Shown in pieces: positions 27,520 to 36,700 of a stretch of 64,000 nt of DNA. The notes under the pieces are model-generated. The model ran no database searches. It was given only the letters and a program-made list of their open reading frames with translations, and was not told the origin of the DNA. The translations under genes and the position numbers were made by a program. The stretch covers positions 62,001 to 126,000 of the forward strand of contig CAYJQC010000013.1 in assembly GCA_964372215.1 (NCBI GenBank), given 5' to 3'. The DNA comes from DAIMFL01 sp964372215. GTDB lineage: Bacteria; Pseudomonadota; Alphaproteobacteria; Dongiales; Dongiaceae. Each line of letters begins with the position of its first letter. The stretch's first letter is position 1.

Positions 27520-28634
27520 GCGCGCCGGAGACGACCGAGGTCTGCATCGTCGGCGGCGGCATCGTCGGCGGCGCCGCCGCCCTGTTCCTGCGCCGCCGCG
27601 GCGTGCCGGTGGTGCTGCTCGAACGCGATCGCTGCGGCATCCGGGCGAGCGGCGTCAATTTCGGCGGCGTGCGCCACCAGGGCCGCGACCTGCGCGAGAT
27701 CCCGCTGTCGCTGCGCGGCCGCGATATCTGGCGCGACCTGCCGGCGCATATCGGCATCGACGGCGAGCTGACCCGCAGCGGCCATCTGCGGCTGGCGCGC
27801 GACGACGCGCACATGGCGGTGCTCGAGCAATATCGCGACGCGGTTGCCGAGTTCGGCATCGAGCTCGAGCTGCTCGACCGCGCCGCCCTGGCCGGGCGCT
27901 TCGCGTGGATCGGACCGGCGGCGTTCGGCGGCTCGCTCTGCGCGCTCGACGGCCACGCCAATCCGCGGCTGGTGAGCCCGGCCTTTGCCGCCGCGGCGCG
28001 CGCCGCCGGTGCCGAGCTGCGCGAGGGTGTCGAGATCGCGGCGGTGGAACGCGATCGCGGCGGATTTCGCCTGACCACGTCTGCCGGATCGACGCTCGCC
28101 TGCCGTGTGCTGGTCAACGCCGCGGGCGCCTGGGGCAACCGCATCGCCGCCGCGTTCGGAGAGGCCGTGCCGATGCGGCCGGAGGTGCCACAGATGATGG
28201 TGACCGAGCCCGCGCCCCATCGCGTCGCGCCGGTGCTCGGCGTCGTCGGCGGCGATCTCTATCTGCGGCAGATTCCGCGCGGCAACGTCATCTTCGGCGG
28301 CGGCGAGGGCCAGGCCGACGGCAACGATTTCCGGCGCAGCCGGCCAGTGCCCGAAACCGCCGCGCGGGCGGCCGCCATGGCGGGGCGGATCGTGCCGTTC
28401 GTTGCCGATCTCGCGGTCATCCGCCTGTGGAGCGGCGTCGACGGCACCACCGAAGATGGCTGCCCGGTGGTCGGACCAAGCCGCACCGCCGCCGGCCTAT
28501 TTCACGCCTTCGGGTTCTGCGGCCACGGATTCCAGCTCGGCCCTGCCGCGGCGCTTGTGCTCACAGAACTGATCGTGGACGGTGCCACCTCGACGGCGAT
28601 CGACGGATTGGACATCGGGCGCTTTGCCCCATGA
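27516..28634 (+). CDS. FAD-dependent D-amino-acid/opine dehydrogenase catalytic subunit (HcnC-like, DAO family)
   Basis: A 372-residue DAO-fold enzyme: VCIVGGGIVGGAAALFLRRRG binds FAD, NFGGVRHQGRDL is the family loop, CRVLVNAAGAWGNRIA the central strand and FGFCGHGFQLGPA the C-terminal FAD contact. It is the subunit that oxidises the substrate amine. Its ATG overlaps the preceding stop (ATGA). In characterised relatives the trio oxidises glycine to HCN, opines, or D-hydroxyproline. The substrate here cannot be read from sequence. Upstream sulfurtransferase could detoxify cyanide, but the full HCN reading would need experimental proof. Confidence 0.88.
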   Translation: MSAPETTEVCIVGGGIVGGAAALFLRRRGVPVVLLERDRCGIRASGVNFGGVRHQGRDLREIPLSLRGRDIWRDLPAHIGIDGELTRSGHLRLARDDAHMAVLEQYRDAVAEFGIELELLDRAALAGRFAWIGPAAFGGSLCALDGHANPRLVSPAFAAAARAAGAELREGVEIAAVERDRGGFRLTTSAGSTLACRVLVNAAGAWGNRIAAAFGEAVPMRPEVPQMMVTEPAPHRVAPVLGVVGGDLYLRQIPRGNVIFGGGEGQADGNDFRRSRPVPETAARAAAMAGRIVPFVADLAVIRLWSGVDGTTEDGCPVVGPSRTAAGLFHAFGFCGHGFQLGPAAALVLTELIVDGATSTAIDGLDIGRFAP

Positions 28635-28827
28635 CAATCCGCGGTGCCCCTGCGACATTCGCGCGAAATGCCCCGGCCCCGCGAGACTGCTTGACCGTCG
28701 GCCCGAGATGCTGGATAGGCTCATTGGGCATCGGTAAGCCGATGCGGACAATGACCTCGATCGCCGCGCCGGTATCGCCGGGCGGACCGATCCGCAGCCC
28801 CTCACGGCCGCAGGTGACCTCGTTTCG

Positions 28828-29331
28828 ATGACCTTCGACCTCAGCTATCGGCGAATACAACCCGCGGAGGTTGTGCACCCTGCGATCCTCGGCGTCGCCA
28901 AGTACGTCGACGCCAAGCGCTGCGACCGGCCGTTTGCGACGCGCCGCGACATCCTGCCCGAGGAAATCGCCTTCGCCCTCGGGCGCATCATCATCATGGA
29001 TGTGAAGTACGATCCCCTGGATTTCGTCTATCGCCTCTACGGCAGCGAGATTTCCCACGGCGATCACGACGAGGTCACCAAGAAATCGGTCCACGACCAG
29101 CGCCCCGACCGATATCGGGAAAGCTTGCTGGCCTGCTATTCAGAGGCAGTCACCGCACGCGAGACGGTCTATCACGAAATGACGGTGAGCGATGGCCAGC
29201 GCCTGGTCAGCTACCAGCGCGGACTGATTCCGCTGTCCGACGACGCCCAGGTGGTCAACATGCTGCTCAGCGTCACCTGGTGGAACAGCGACCTCAACGT
29301 GCTGTGGGACGAGTTCCTCGCCCAGGGGTGA
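28828..29331 (+). CDS. PAS-like protein (alphaproteobacterial PAS_5 type)
   Basis: A 167-residue stand-alone sensory protein. Its body, IIIMDVKYDPLDFVYRLYGSEI followed by acidic loops, ESLLACYSEAVTARETVYHEMTV and YQRGLIPLSDDAQVVNMLLSVTWW, matches the small PAS_5 family common in Rhodospirillales and Rhizobiales. There is no output domain or transmembrane segment. Such proteins are usually of unknown function and may bind a ligand or haem. It stands alone, 193 bp after the dehydrogenase trio, and converges on the aap operon with a 12-bp gap. Confidence 0.8.
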   Translation: MTFDLSYRRIQPAEVVHPAILGVAKYVDAKRCDRPFATRRDILPEEIAFALGRIIIMDVKYDPLDFVYRLYGSEISHGDHDEVTKKSVHDQRPDRYRESLLACYSEAVTARETVYHEMTVSDGQRLVSYQRGLIPLSDDAQVVNMLLSVTWWNSDLNVLWDEFLAQG

Positions 29332-29343
29332 TGCGCCCCCGCC

Positions 29344-30126
<783 letters not shown>

Positions 30127-30137
30127 CTGTCTTCTCC

Positions 30138-31262
30138 TCAGCGCCGCTTGTGGCCGGTGTGCAGCTTTTGCTCCAGATAGACGCTGTAGCGCGACATGCT
30201 GAAGCAGAACATGAAATACACGAGGCCGGCAAACACGAAGCCCTCCTTCGACAGCCCGGCCCAGTTGGCGTCGCGGGTCGACTGCTGCACCGTGCCGAGC
30301 AGTTCGAACAGCCCGATGATGAGGACCAGGGTGGTGTCCTTGAACAGGCCGATGAAGGTGTTGACGATGCCGGGAATCGAGATCTTGAGCGCCTGGGGCA
30401 GAATGATCAGCCCCATCATCTGCCAGTAGCCGAGGCCGAGCGCCATCGCCCCCTCGTACTGTCCGCGCGGGATCGCCTGCAGGCCGCCGCGCACCACCTC
30501 GGCCATGTAGGCGGCGCCGAACAGGGCGATGCCGATCATCGCCCGCAGCAGCTTGTCGAAGGTCACGCCGGAGGGCAGGAACAGCGGCAGCATCACCGAG
30601 GCCATGAACAGGACGGTGATCAGCGGCACCGCGCGCACGAACTCGATGAACGCCACGCACAGCATCCGGATGACCGGCAGCTCGGATCGTCGACCGATCG
30701 CCAGCAGGATGCCGAGCGGCAGCGAGAACACGATGCCGACGATGCCGAGGATCAGGGTCAGCATCAGCCCGCCCCAGAGCGAGGTCTCGACCGTCGGCAG
30801 GCCGAGCCCGCCGTAGAACAGGAAGAACGAGATCACCGGCAGGATCAGGAACACGAAGCCGGCCAGGTACTTCTTGCCCGGCACCTTGTCGACCAGGAGC
30901 GGAACCGCGGTCGCGATGAACAGGATGAAGGCCAGGTCGACGCGCCAGCGCTCCTCGATCGGATAGCGCCCGTAGATGAACTGGCCGAAGCGGGCCCGCA
31001 CCATGGTCCAGCACGCGCCTTCGGCGACACAGACGTCGCGCGACGTTCCTTCCTGAAAATTCGCCGAGACCAGCGCCCAATTGATGAAGGGCGGCACGAC
31101 GAGATAGACGATGTACAGCGCCGCCAGCGTCAACGCGGTGTTGAAGGGCGACGAGAACAGGTTCTGGCGCAGCCAGCCGACCACGCCGACCGTGCTGCCC
31201 GGCGGCGGCAGGTTCGGATGCTGGCCGGGCGCGTAATGCTCGGAGACTGTCTGATCGGTCAT
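30138..31262 (-). CDS. aapM: General L-amino-acid ABC transporter permease AapM
   Basis: A 374-residue inner-membrane permease. The long N-terminal part before the transport domain, with PFNTALTLAALYIVYLVVPPFINWALVSANF, is specific to AapM. The core has SLPLGILLAIGRRSELPVIRMLCVAFIEFVRAVPLITVLFMASVMLPLF and the coupling loop LGYWQMMGLIILPQALKISIPGIVNTFIGLFKDTTLV. It pairs with AapQ and imports a broad range of L-amino acids. The ATG at 31262 lies 2 bp after the aapQ stop. Its stop is 11 bp before aapP. Confidence 0.93.
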   Translation of the reverse strand: MTDQTVSEHYAPGQHPNLPPPGSTVGVVGWLRQNLFSSPFNTALTLAALYIVYLVVPPFINWALVSANFQEGTSRDVCVAEGACWTMVRARFGQFIYGRYPIEERWRVDLAFILFIATAVPLLVDKVPGKKYLAGFVFLILPVISFFLFYGGLGLPTVETSLWGGLMLTLILGIVGIVFSLPLGILLAIGRRSELPVIRMLCVAFIEFVRAVPLITVLFMASVMLPLFLPSGVTFDKLLRAMIGIALFGAAYMAEVVRGGLQAIPRGQYEGAMALGLGYWQMMGLIILPQALKISIPGIVNTFIGLFKDTTLVLIIGLFELLGTVQQSTRDANWAGLSKEGFVFAGLVYFMFCFSMSRYSVYLEQKLHTGHKRR

Positions 31263-31264
31263 GC

Positions 31265-32455
31265 TCAGCGCTCCACCAGCCGGACCCGCCGGTTGTACCA
31301 GTTCATGAACAGCGAGATCGACAGGCTGATGGTCATGTAGACCGCCATGGTGATGACGATGACTTCGACCGCCTGTCCGGTCTGGTTGAGCACGGTCCCG
31401 GAGAACACGCTTACCAGGTCGGGATAGCCGATCACCACCGCCAGCGACGAGTTCTTGGCTAGGTTCAGGTACTGGCTGGTCAGCGGCGGCACGATCACCC
31501 TGAGCGCCTGCGGGATGATGATCAGGCGCAGCGTCGTCGACGACTTGAGGCCGACAGCGAGCGCCGCCTCGGTCTGGCCATGGCTGACCGACTGGATGCC
31601 GGATCGCACGATTTCGGCGATGAAGGCGGCGGTGTAGAGCGAGAGGGCCAGCAGCAGGGCCATGAACTCGGGCAGGACGCGAGTGCCGCCGACGAAGTTG
31701 AAGCCCTTGAGCTCGGGATACTCCCAGCTCAGCGGGAACCCGGTGACGATCGCCGCCAGCAGCGGCAGCGCGACGATCAGCCCGATCGCGGTCCAGATTG
31801 CGGGGAACTGCTGCCCGGTCCGCTCCTGGCGCAGCCTCGCCCAACGATGGATCGCGACCGAAGCGACGACCGCCACCACCAGGGCGATCGGGATCAGCGA
31901 AAATCCCGGCTCCGGAATCAACGACGGGACCGACAACCCGCGCTGATTGAGATAGACGGCGTCGCCCAGGACCAGGCTCTGGCGCACGCCGGGCAGCGCC
32001 GAGATCACGCCGAAATACCAGAACACGATCTGCAGCAGCAGCGGCACGTTGCGCAGGGTCTCGACATAGACGGTCGCCAGCTTGGCGATCAGCCAGTTGC
32101 TCGACAGCCGCAGCACGCCCATGACGAACCCGATCAGGGTCGCCAGCACGATGCCGCAGGCGGAGACCAGGAGCGTGTTGAGCAATCCGACCAAGAAGGC
32201 GCGGCCATTGCTCGATGTCAGATTGTAGTCGATCAGCGTGATGCCGATGTCGAAGCCCGCGGTGTTCTCGAGGAACCCGAAGCCGGAGGCGACACCGAGC
32301 CTGGCGAGATTGGTCGCCGTATTGTGAATGATGTAGGCGAAGAAGCCGATCGTCAGGGCAAGGGCGACGACCTGAAGGATCCGGCCGCGGATCCGCACGT
32401 CGTTCCAGAAGGCGACCTGACTGGCCGACGAGTGACCCTGGGTATCAACCGCCAT
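31265..32455 (-). CDS. aapQ: General L-amino-acid ABC transporter permease AapQ
   Basis: A 396-residue permease with the usual AapQ layout: a first helix (VVALALTIGFFAYIIHNTATNLARLG), GFGFLENTAGFDIG, NTLLVSACGIVLATLIGFVMGVLRLSSNWLIAKLATVYVETLRNVPLLLQI and the coupling loop TTLRLIIIPQALRVIVPPLTSQYLNLAKNSSLAV. It is the second gene of the aap operon, separated from aapJ by 94 bp containing a 12-bp stem hairpin. Together with AapM it forms the membrane channel. Confidence 0.93.
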   Translation of the reverse strand: MAVDTQGHSSASQVAFWNDVRIRGRILQVVALALTIGFFAYIIHNTATNLARLGVASGFGFLENTAGFDIGITLIDYNLTSSNGRAFLVGLLNTLLVSACGIVLATLIGFVMGVLRLSSNWLIAKLATVYVETLRNVPLLLQIVFWYFGVISALPGVRQSLVLGDAVYLNQRGLSVPSLIPEPGFSLIPIALVVAVVASVAIHRWARLRQERTGQQFPAIWTAIGLIVALPLLAAIVTGFPLSWEYPELKGFNFVGGTRVLPEFMALLLALSLYTAAFIAEIVRSGIQSVSHGQTEAALAVGLKSSTTLRLIIIPQALRVIVPPLTSQYLNLAKNSSLAVVIGYPDLVSVFSGTVLNQTGQAVEVIVITMAVYMTISLSISLFMNWYNRRVRLVER

Positions 32456-32493
32456 CGGTCCCTCTCAGCAATGACAAAATCGGAAATAGCGAC

Positions 32494-32526
32494 GACAAGC
32501 CCCGACCCGCCGGATCGGGGCTTGTC
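32494..32526 (-). terminator. 12-bp perfect hairpin between aapJ and aapQ
   Basis: GACAAGCCCCGA (32494-32505) and TCGGGGCTTGTC (32515-32526) form a perfect 12-bp stem around a 9-nt loop. On the minus strand it starts 23 nt after the aapJ stop and is followed by a moderately T-rich stretch. It fits a partial terminator or mRNA-stabilising element that raises AapJ over the permease proteins. Confidence 0.7.
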
Positions 32527-32549
32527 AGCCTTTCACATGCGTGCCGCGA

Positions 32550-33569
32550 TCAACGGAACGGCGGCGCGTACAGGATGCCGCCCTTGCTCCAGAGCTGGTT
32601 CAGGCCGCGGGCGAGACCCAGCGGAGTCTTGAGCCCGACATTCGCCTCGAAGCTTTCGCCGTAGTTGCCGACCTGCTTGATGATGTTGTAGGCCCAGTCG
32701 TCGGACAGCCCCATCATCTCGCTCATCTTGTCTTCGACGCCGAGCAGCCGACGGATCTCGGGGTTGTCGGAACCCTTCATGTCGTCGACATTGCCCTGGG
32801 TGATCCCGAACTCCTCGGCAATGATCATCGCGTTGAGGCTCCAGCGCACGATGTCGCCCCAGTTGTTGTCGCCGTGGCGCACCAGCGGGCCCAGCGGCTC
32901 CTTCGAGATGATCTCCGGCAGGATGATGTGGTCGCCGGGAACGCTCAGCACCGAACGTTCGGCAGCGAGGCCCGAGGCGTCGGTGGTGTATGCGTCGCAG
33001 CGGCCCTCGTCATAGGCTTGGCGGGCCTGCTCGTTGGTCTCGAACACCACCGACTTCAGCTCCATGCCGCTGGAGCGGAAGTAGTCGGCGAGGTTCTTTT
33101 CAGTGGTGGTGCCGGTCTGCACGCAGACCGAGGCGCCGCCGAGTTCGAGCGCACTGGCGACGCCGAGCGACTTGCGGACCATGAAGCCCTGGCCGTCATA
33201 GTAGTTCACACCGACGAAATCGAAGCCGAGATCGGTGTCGCGCGAATAGGTCCAGGTGGTGTTGCGGGCCAGCAGGTCGACCTCGCCGGACTGCAGCGCG
33301 GTGAAGCGCTCCTTGGCGTTGGTCGGAACGTAGTTGACCTTGGTGTCGTCGCCGAGGACGGCCGCGGCGACCGCCCGGCACATGTCGACGTCGAGGCCCT
33401 TCCAGTTGCCCTGGTCGTCCGGCGCGGCGAACCCGGCAAGACCGGTGGTCACGCCGCAATTCAGCTTGCCCCGGGCCTTGACGTCGTCGAGCGTCGCTGC
33501 GCTCGCCGCCGCCGCGACAGTCATGGCTGCCACGAGAGTGCCGGCGGCAAAGATGTTCAGAGATTTCAT
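32550..33569 (-). CDS. aapJ: General L-amino-acid ABC transporter binding protein AapJ
   Basis: A 339-residue periplasmic binding protein. The signal peptide is MKSLNIFAAGTLVAAMTVAAAASAA. The mature part has DDVKARGKLNCGVTTGLAGFAAPDDQGNWKGLDVDMCRAVAAA, RFTALQSGEVDLLARNTTWT and the C-terminal GYLKTPLGLARGLNQLW-like ending typical of AapJ/BztA. ATG at 33569 is preferred: AGGGAAGG lies 8 nt upstream, while a GTG three codons earlier overlaps that site. It is the first gene of aapJQMP. It binds a broad set of L-amino acids in the periplasm and is divergent from the cystathionine beta-lyase gene. Confidence 0.93.
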   Translation of the reverse strand: MKSLNIFAAGTLVAAMTVAAAASAATLDDVKARGKLNCGVTTGLAGFAAPDDQGNWKGLDVDMCRAVAAAVLGDDTKVNYVPTNAKERFTALQSGEVDLLARNTTWTYSRDTDLGFDFVGVNYYDGQGFMVRKSLGVASALELGGASVCVQTGTTTEKNLADYFRSSGMELKSVVFETNEQARQAYDEGRCDAYTTDASGLAAERSVLSVPGDHIILPEIISKEPLGPLVRHGDNNWGDIVRWSLNAMIIAEEFGITQGNVDDMKGSDNPEIRRLLGVEDKMSEMMGLSDDWAYNIIKQVGNYGESFEANVGLKTPLGLARGLNQLWSKGGILYAPPFR

Positions 33570-33803
33570 TGAGGTCACCTTCCCTGCTTATTGATGGACG
33601 TTGCTCATTGAATGGCACGTCGATAATGCGGTCCCGCCAGCAGCCTCGGTGTCTAGCCGGTCTCGCCGGAGTACCGCATGTAGCTGACCTCCACCTTTAA
33701 CATGGGCCCATAGAGCCCGACAAGCGCTAGCGACCTCGGCATGCGCCCCTGTATTGTCCGCAGATCGTCCGTGCTATGCGGTCGCTTCCCGCCGGAGTCA
33801 TCG

Positions 33804-35006
33804 ATGTCCGATCTCCCCTTCAAGGACGACACCCTGATCGGCCATGCCGGCAACCGGCCCTGGGCGCATCGGGGCGTCGTCAATCCACCGGTGTATCACG
33901 CCTCCACGATCCTGTTTCCCACCATGGCGGAGATGGAGGAGTCGATCCGCCACATCAACGAGCCCGGACGCGTGCATTACGGCCGCTACGGCACGCCGAC
34001 AACGTTTGCCCTCGAGGAAGCGGTGGCCCGCCTGGAAGGCGGCGAGCAGGCGATTGCCCTGCCCTCCGGCCTGGCCGCGATCACCGTCGCCCTGACGGCC
34101 TTCCTCGGGTCCGGCGATCATCTGCTGATGGTCGACACCGTCTATGGGCCGGCGCGCAAGTTCTGCGCCGGCGCGCTCGCCCGCTTCGGGGTCGAGACCA
34201 CCTTTTACGACCCGCTGATCGGCGCCGGGATCGCCGATCTGATTCGTCCCAACACCCGGGTGGTCTATCTGGAATCACCGGGTTCGCTCACCTTCGAGGT
34301 CCAGGACGTGCCGGCGATCGCCGCCGCGGCGCACGCCGCCGGCGCCCGGGTGATGATCGACAACACCTGGGCAACACCTCTGTATTTCAAGCCGTTCCGC
34401 CATGGCGTTGATGTTTCGATTCATGCCGCAACCAAGTACATCGTCGGCCATTCCGATGCCATGCTGGGGGTGATCGTGACCAGCAGCGAGTTGTTCCCGA
34501 CAATCAAGTCGACGGCCCATGGCTTCGGCCACGCCGCCGCCCCCGACGACTGCTATCTGGCCCTGCGCGGCTTCCGCACCCTGTCGGTGCGGCTGCAACG
34601 CCATCGGGAAACCGCGCTGACCCTGGCGCGCTGGCTGCAGGCCCGGCCCGAAGTCGAGCGGGTGTTGTACCCGGCCCTGCCGGAGGATCCCGGCAACCTG
34701 CTGTGGCGACGCGATTTCACAGGCGCCACAGGACTGTTCGGCGTGGTCCTGAAGCCGTACCCGAAGCACGCCGTCGCCGCCCTGGTGGACGGCATGACGC
34801 TGTTCGGCATGGGCTTCAGCTGGGGCGGCTATGAGAGCCTGATCCTGCCGACGCATCCGGAGACGATGCGCAGCGCGACGCGCTGGCCGGCGCAGGGCCC
34901 GACCCTGCGGATCCACGCCGGGCTCGAGGACCCCGGCGACCTGATCGCCGATCTGGAGCGCGGCTTCGAGCGGCTGAACGCCACCGCCGCGGTGCCTGCC
35001 CCATGA
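33804..35006 (+). CDS. metC: Cystathionine beta-lyase (Cys/Met metabolism PLP enzyme)
   Basis: A 400-residue fold-type I PLP enzyme. The start follows GGAG at 6 nt. Family features are VNPPVYHASTILFPT, YGRYGTPTTFALEEAVARLEGGE, LPSGLAAI, VMIDNTWATPLYF and the PLP Lys211 in SIHAATKYIVGHSD. The WGGYESL segment near residue 340 and the TLRIHAGLEDPGDLI ending agree with the MetC branch, which cleaves cystathionine to homocysteine, pyruvate and ammonia. Related gamma-synthases are hard to exclude by eye. It overlaps hisI by ATGA. Confidence 0.88.
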   Translation: MSDLPFKDDTLIGHAGNRPWAHRGVVNPPVYHASTILFPTMAEMEESIRHINEPGRVHYGRYGTPTTFALEEAVARLEGGEQAIALPSGLAAITVALTAFLGSGDHLLMVDTVYGPARKFCAGALARFGVETTFYDPLIGAGIADLIRPNTRVVYLESPGSLTFEVQDVPAIAAAAHAAGARVMIDNTWATPLYFKPFRHGVDVSIHAATKYIVGHSDAMLGVIVTSSELFPTIKSTAHGFGHAAAPDDCYLALRGFRTLSVRLQRHRETALTLARWLQARPEVERVLYPALPEDPGNLLWRRDFTGATGLFGVVLKPYPKHAVAALVDGMTLFGMGFSWGGYESLILPTHPETMRSATRWPAQGPTLRIHAGLEDPGDLIADLERGFERLNATAAVPAP

Positions 35007-35413
35007 GCCCGCCCCCCGCCTCCACTGCCACCGACCCGCTGCTCGACAGCATCGCCTTCGACCGCGACGGGCTGGTGCCGGCGATCGCCCAGCAGCACGA
35101 CAGCGGCGAGGTGCTGATGATGGCCTGGATGAGCCGCGCGGCGCTGGCCGAGACCCTGGCCACCGGCCGGGTCTGCTACTGGTCGCGCTCGCGGCGCGCC
35201 CTGTGGCGCAAGGGCGAGAGCTCGGGCCAGGTGCAGCATCTGGTCGAGCTGCTGGTCGACTGCGACGGCGACACCCTGCTGCTGCGCGTCGACCAGACCG
35301 GCGTCGCCTGCCATACCGGCCGCCGTTCCTGCTTCTTCCGCGCCGTCCGTGACGGGCGCCTCGAGACCATCGCCGAGGTGATCGTGCCGCCGGATCGACT
35401 CTACCTCGCCTGA
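35003..35413 (+). CDS. hisI: Phosphoribosyl-AMP cyclohydrolase
   Basis: A 136-residue zinc enzyme for the third step of histidine synthesis, opening the adenine ring of phosphoribosyl-AMP. Metal and catalytic motifs are plain: VLMMAWMSRAALAET, CYWSRSRRALWRKGESSG, DCDGDTLLLRV and ACHTGRRSCFF. Length fits the single-function alphaproteobacterial HisI, which is not fused to HisE. It overlaps metC by ATGA, so it is translated together with an unrelated methionine gene, away from any other his gene in this window. Confidence 0.93.
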   Translation: MSPPPASTATDPLLDSIAFDRDGLVPAIAQQHDSGEVLMMAWMSRAALAETLATGRVCYWSRSRRALWRKGESSGQVQHLVELLVDCDGDTLLLRVDQTGVACHTGRRSCFFRAVRDGRLETIAEVIVPPDRLYLA

Positions 35414-35423
35414 CCGGCCGGCC

Positions 35424-35798
35424 ATGGCCAAGCCTTCAGCCCGCCCGGCCCAGCGTCCGCGCCTGCGCATCCTGCTCGGGGCCGCCATTGCCATCGGCCC
35501 CGGCAAGGCCGACCTGCTCGACGCGATCGACCGTTGTGGCTCGATCTCCGGCGCCGCCCGCGCGCTCGGCATGTCCTATCGCCGCGCCTGGCAGCTCACC
35601 AACGTGATGAACCACGCGTTCCGCGAACAGGTCGTCGCGGCCGGTTCCGGCGGGGCACGGGGCGGCGGCGCCAGGCTGACGCCGTTCGGCCGCGAGGTCC
35701 TGGACCGCTATCGCGCCATGGAGGCGAAGGCGGCCAGAAGCGTCGCCGCGGACATGCGGCGGTTCCAGCGGTTGCTGGCCGATGATCCCGCGAACTGA
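35424..35798 (+). CDS. ModE-type winged-helix regulator without molybdate-binding domain
   Basis: A 124-residue protein made only of the ModE N-terminal LysR-like HTH: GKADLLDAIDRCGSISGAARALGMSYRRAWQLTNVMN, then a wing and LTPFGREVLDRYRAMEAKA, a dimer helix. Full ModE is about 260 residues and has two TOBE/Mop domains that bind molybdate; these are absent. Short versions are common in alphaproteobacteria. It lies just before modABC, and a ModE-type box sits between them, so it is the likely repressor of that operon. How it senses molybdate is unclear. Confidence 0.85.
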   Translation: MAKPSARPAQRPRLRILLGAAIAIGPGKADLLDAIDRCGSISGAARALGMSYRRAWQLTNVMNHAFREQVVAAGSGGARGGGARLTPFGREVLDRYRAMEAKAARSVAADMRRFQRLLADDPAN

Positions 35799-35837
35799 CC
35801 GGGCGGAGCCCGCCGCCAGCAGCCGACTTGCGTCGGT

Positions 35838-35861
35838 CGTTATGTTTGATCGAATATAGCG
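35838..35861 (+). promoter_or_regulatory. ModE box upstream of modA
   Basis: CGTTAT (35838-35843), 12 nt, then ATAGCG (35856-35861) form an imperfect inverted repeat. The Escherichia coli modA operator has CGTTAT and ATAACG with the same 12-nt spacing. The site is 22 nt before the modA ATG, overlapping the likely promoter and leader, as expected for repression when molybdate is plentiful. Confidence 0.7.
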
Positions 35862-35883
35862 CGAACTATCGGGAGTCGCACCC

Positions 35884-36696
35884 ATGGGCCATCTCTGCCT
35901 TCGATGCCGCCGCACTGCGCTGCGGCTGCTAGCCGCCGCGGCCATCGCCGGGTTCGCGGCCTTGCCGGCACGCGCCGCCGAGGACGCCCCGCCGGTGATC
36001 GCCGCCGCCGCCGATCTGAAGTTCGCCCTGGAGGAGATTGCCGCCCAGTTCGGCGAGCGGACGGGGCTTGCGGTTTCGCTGACCTTCGGCTCGTCGGGGA
36101 ACTTCACGAGCCAGATCGAGCAGGGCGCGCCGTTCCAGATGTTCCTGTCGGCGGACGAGAGCTATATCGAGCGCCTGGCGGCCCATGGCTTGACCCGCGA
36201 CCAGGGCACGCTTTACGCCCTCGGCCGCGTCGTCCTGTTCGCGCCGCACGGTTCTCCGCTGGTCGTCGATGCCGGTCTCGACGGCCTGCGCGCGGCCCTG
36301 GCCGCGGGCCGTGTCAGCCGCTTCGCCATCGCCAATCCAGAGCACGCGCCTTACGGGCGCGCCGCCGAACAGCTGTTGCGCAGCCAGGGCCTGTGGGACG
36401 CGCTGAAGCCGATGCTGGTGCTGGGCGAGAACGCGGCCCAGGCGGCGCAGTTCGCCGGCTCCGGCAATGCCGAGGGCGGCATCATTCCTTATGCGCTGGC
36501 GCTTGCCCCCGCGGTGACGCGGCTCGGCAGCTATGCGCTGCTGCCGTCGGAATGGCACGCGCCGCTGCGCCAGCGCATGGTGCTGCTGCGCGGCGCGGGC
36601 GCCACCGCGTCCGCCTTCTACGAGTTCCTGCAACAGCCGGCGGCGCGCAGCATCCTCGAGAGATACGGCTTCCTGCTGCCGGGCGAGACGAGCTGA
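35884..36696 (+). CDS. modA: Molybdate ABC transporter binding protein ModA
   Basis: A 270-residue periplasmic binding protein. The signal peptide runs to about residue 30 (LRLLAAAAIAGFAALPARAAE). The mature N-terminus VIAAAADLKFALEEIAAQF, GSSGNFTSQIEQGAPFQMFLSADESY and the loop IANPEHAPYGRAAEQLL supply the oxyanion contacts of ModA. GGGAG lies 8 nt before the ATG. It is the first gene of modABC, under the ModE box. Tungstate may also bind. Confidence 0.93.
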   Translation: MGHLCLRCRRTALRLLAAAAIAGFAALPARAAEDAPPVIAAAADLKFALEEIAAQFGERTGLAVSLTFGSSGNFTSQIEQGAPFQMFLSADESYIERLAAHGLTRDQGTLYALGRVVLFAPHGSPLVVDAGLDGLRAALAAGRVSRFAIANPEHAPYGRAAEQLLRSQGLWDALKPMLVLGENAAQAAQFAGSGNAEGGIIPYALALAPAVTRLGSYALLPSEWHAPLRQRMVLLRGAGATASAFYEFLQQPAARSILERYGFLLPGETS

Positions 36697-36700
36697 GGCG

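Noticed and set aside
26125..28634. Naming the dehydrogenase trio as hydrogen cyanide synthase
   Set aside because: The architecture fits equally well with opine oxidases and D-hydroxyproline dehydrogenase. Sequence reading alone cannot decide the substrate.
30138..31844. Extended frame giving AapM an extra 190 N-terminal residues
   Set aside because: The extension is out of frame with aapQ, which is clearly coding there. The AapM-specific N-terminus begins at 31262.
33702..33711. ATGGGCCCAT palindrome upstream of aapJ as an operator
   Set aside because: It is short, of a sequence common by chance in this composition, and no matching promoter elements were found around it.
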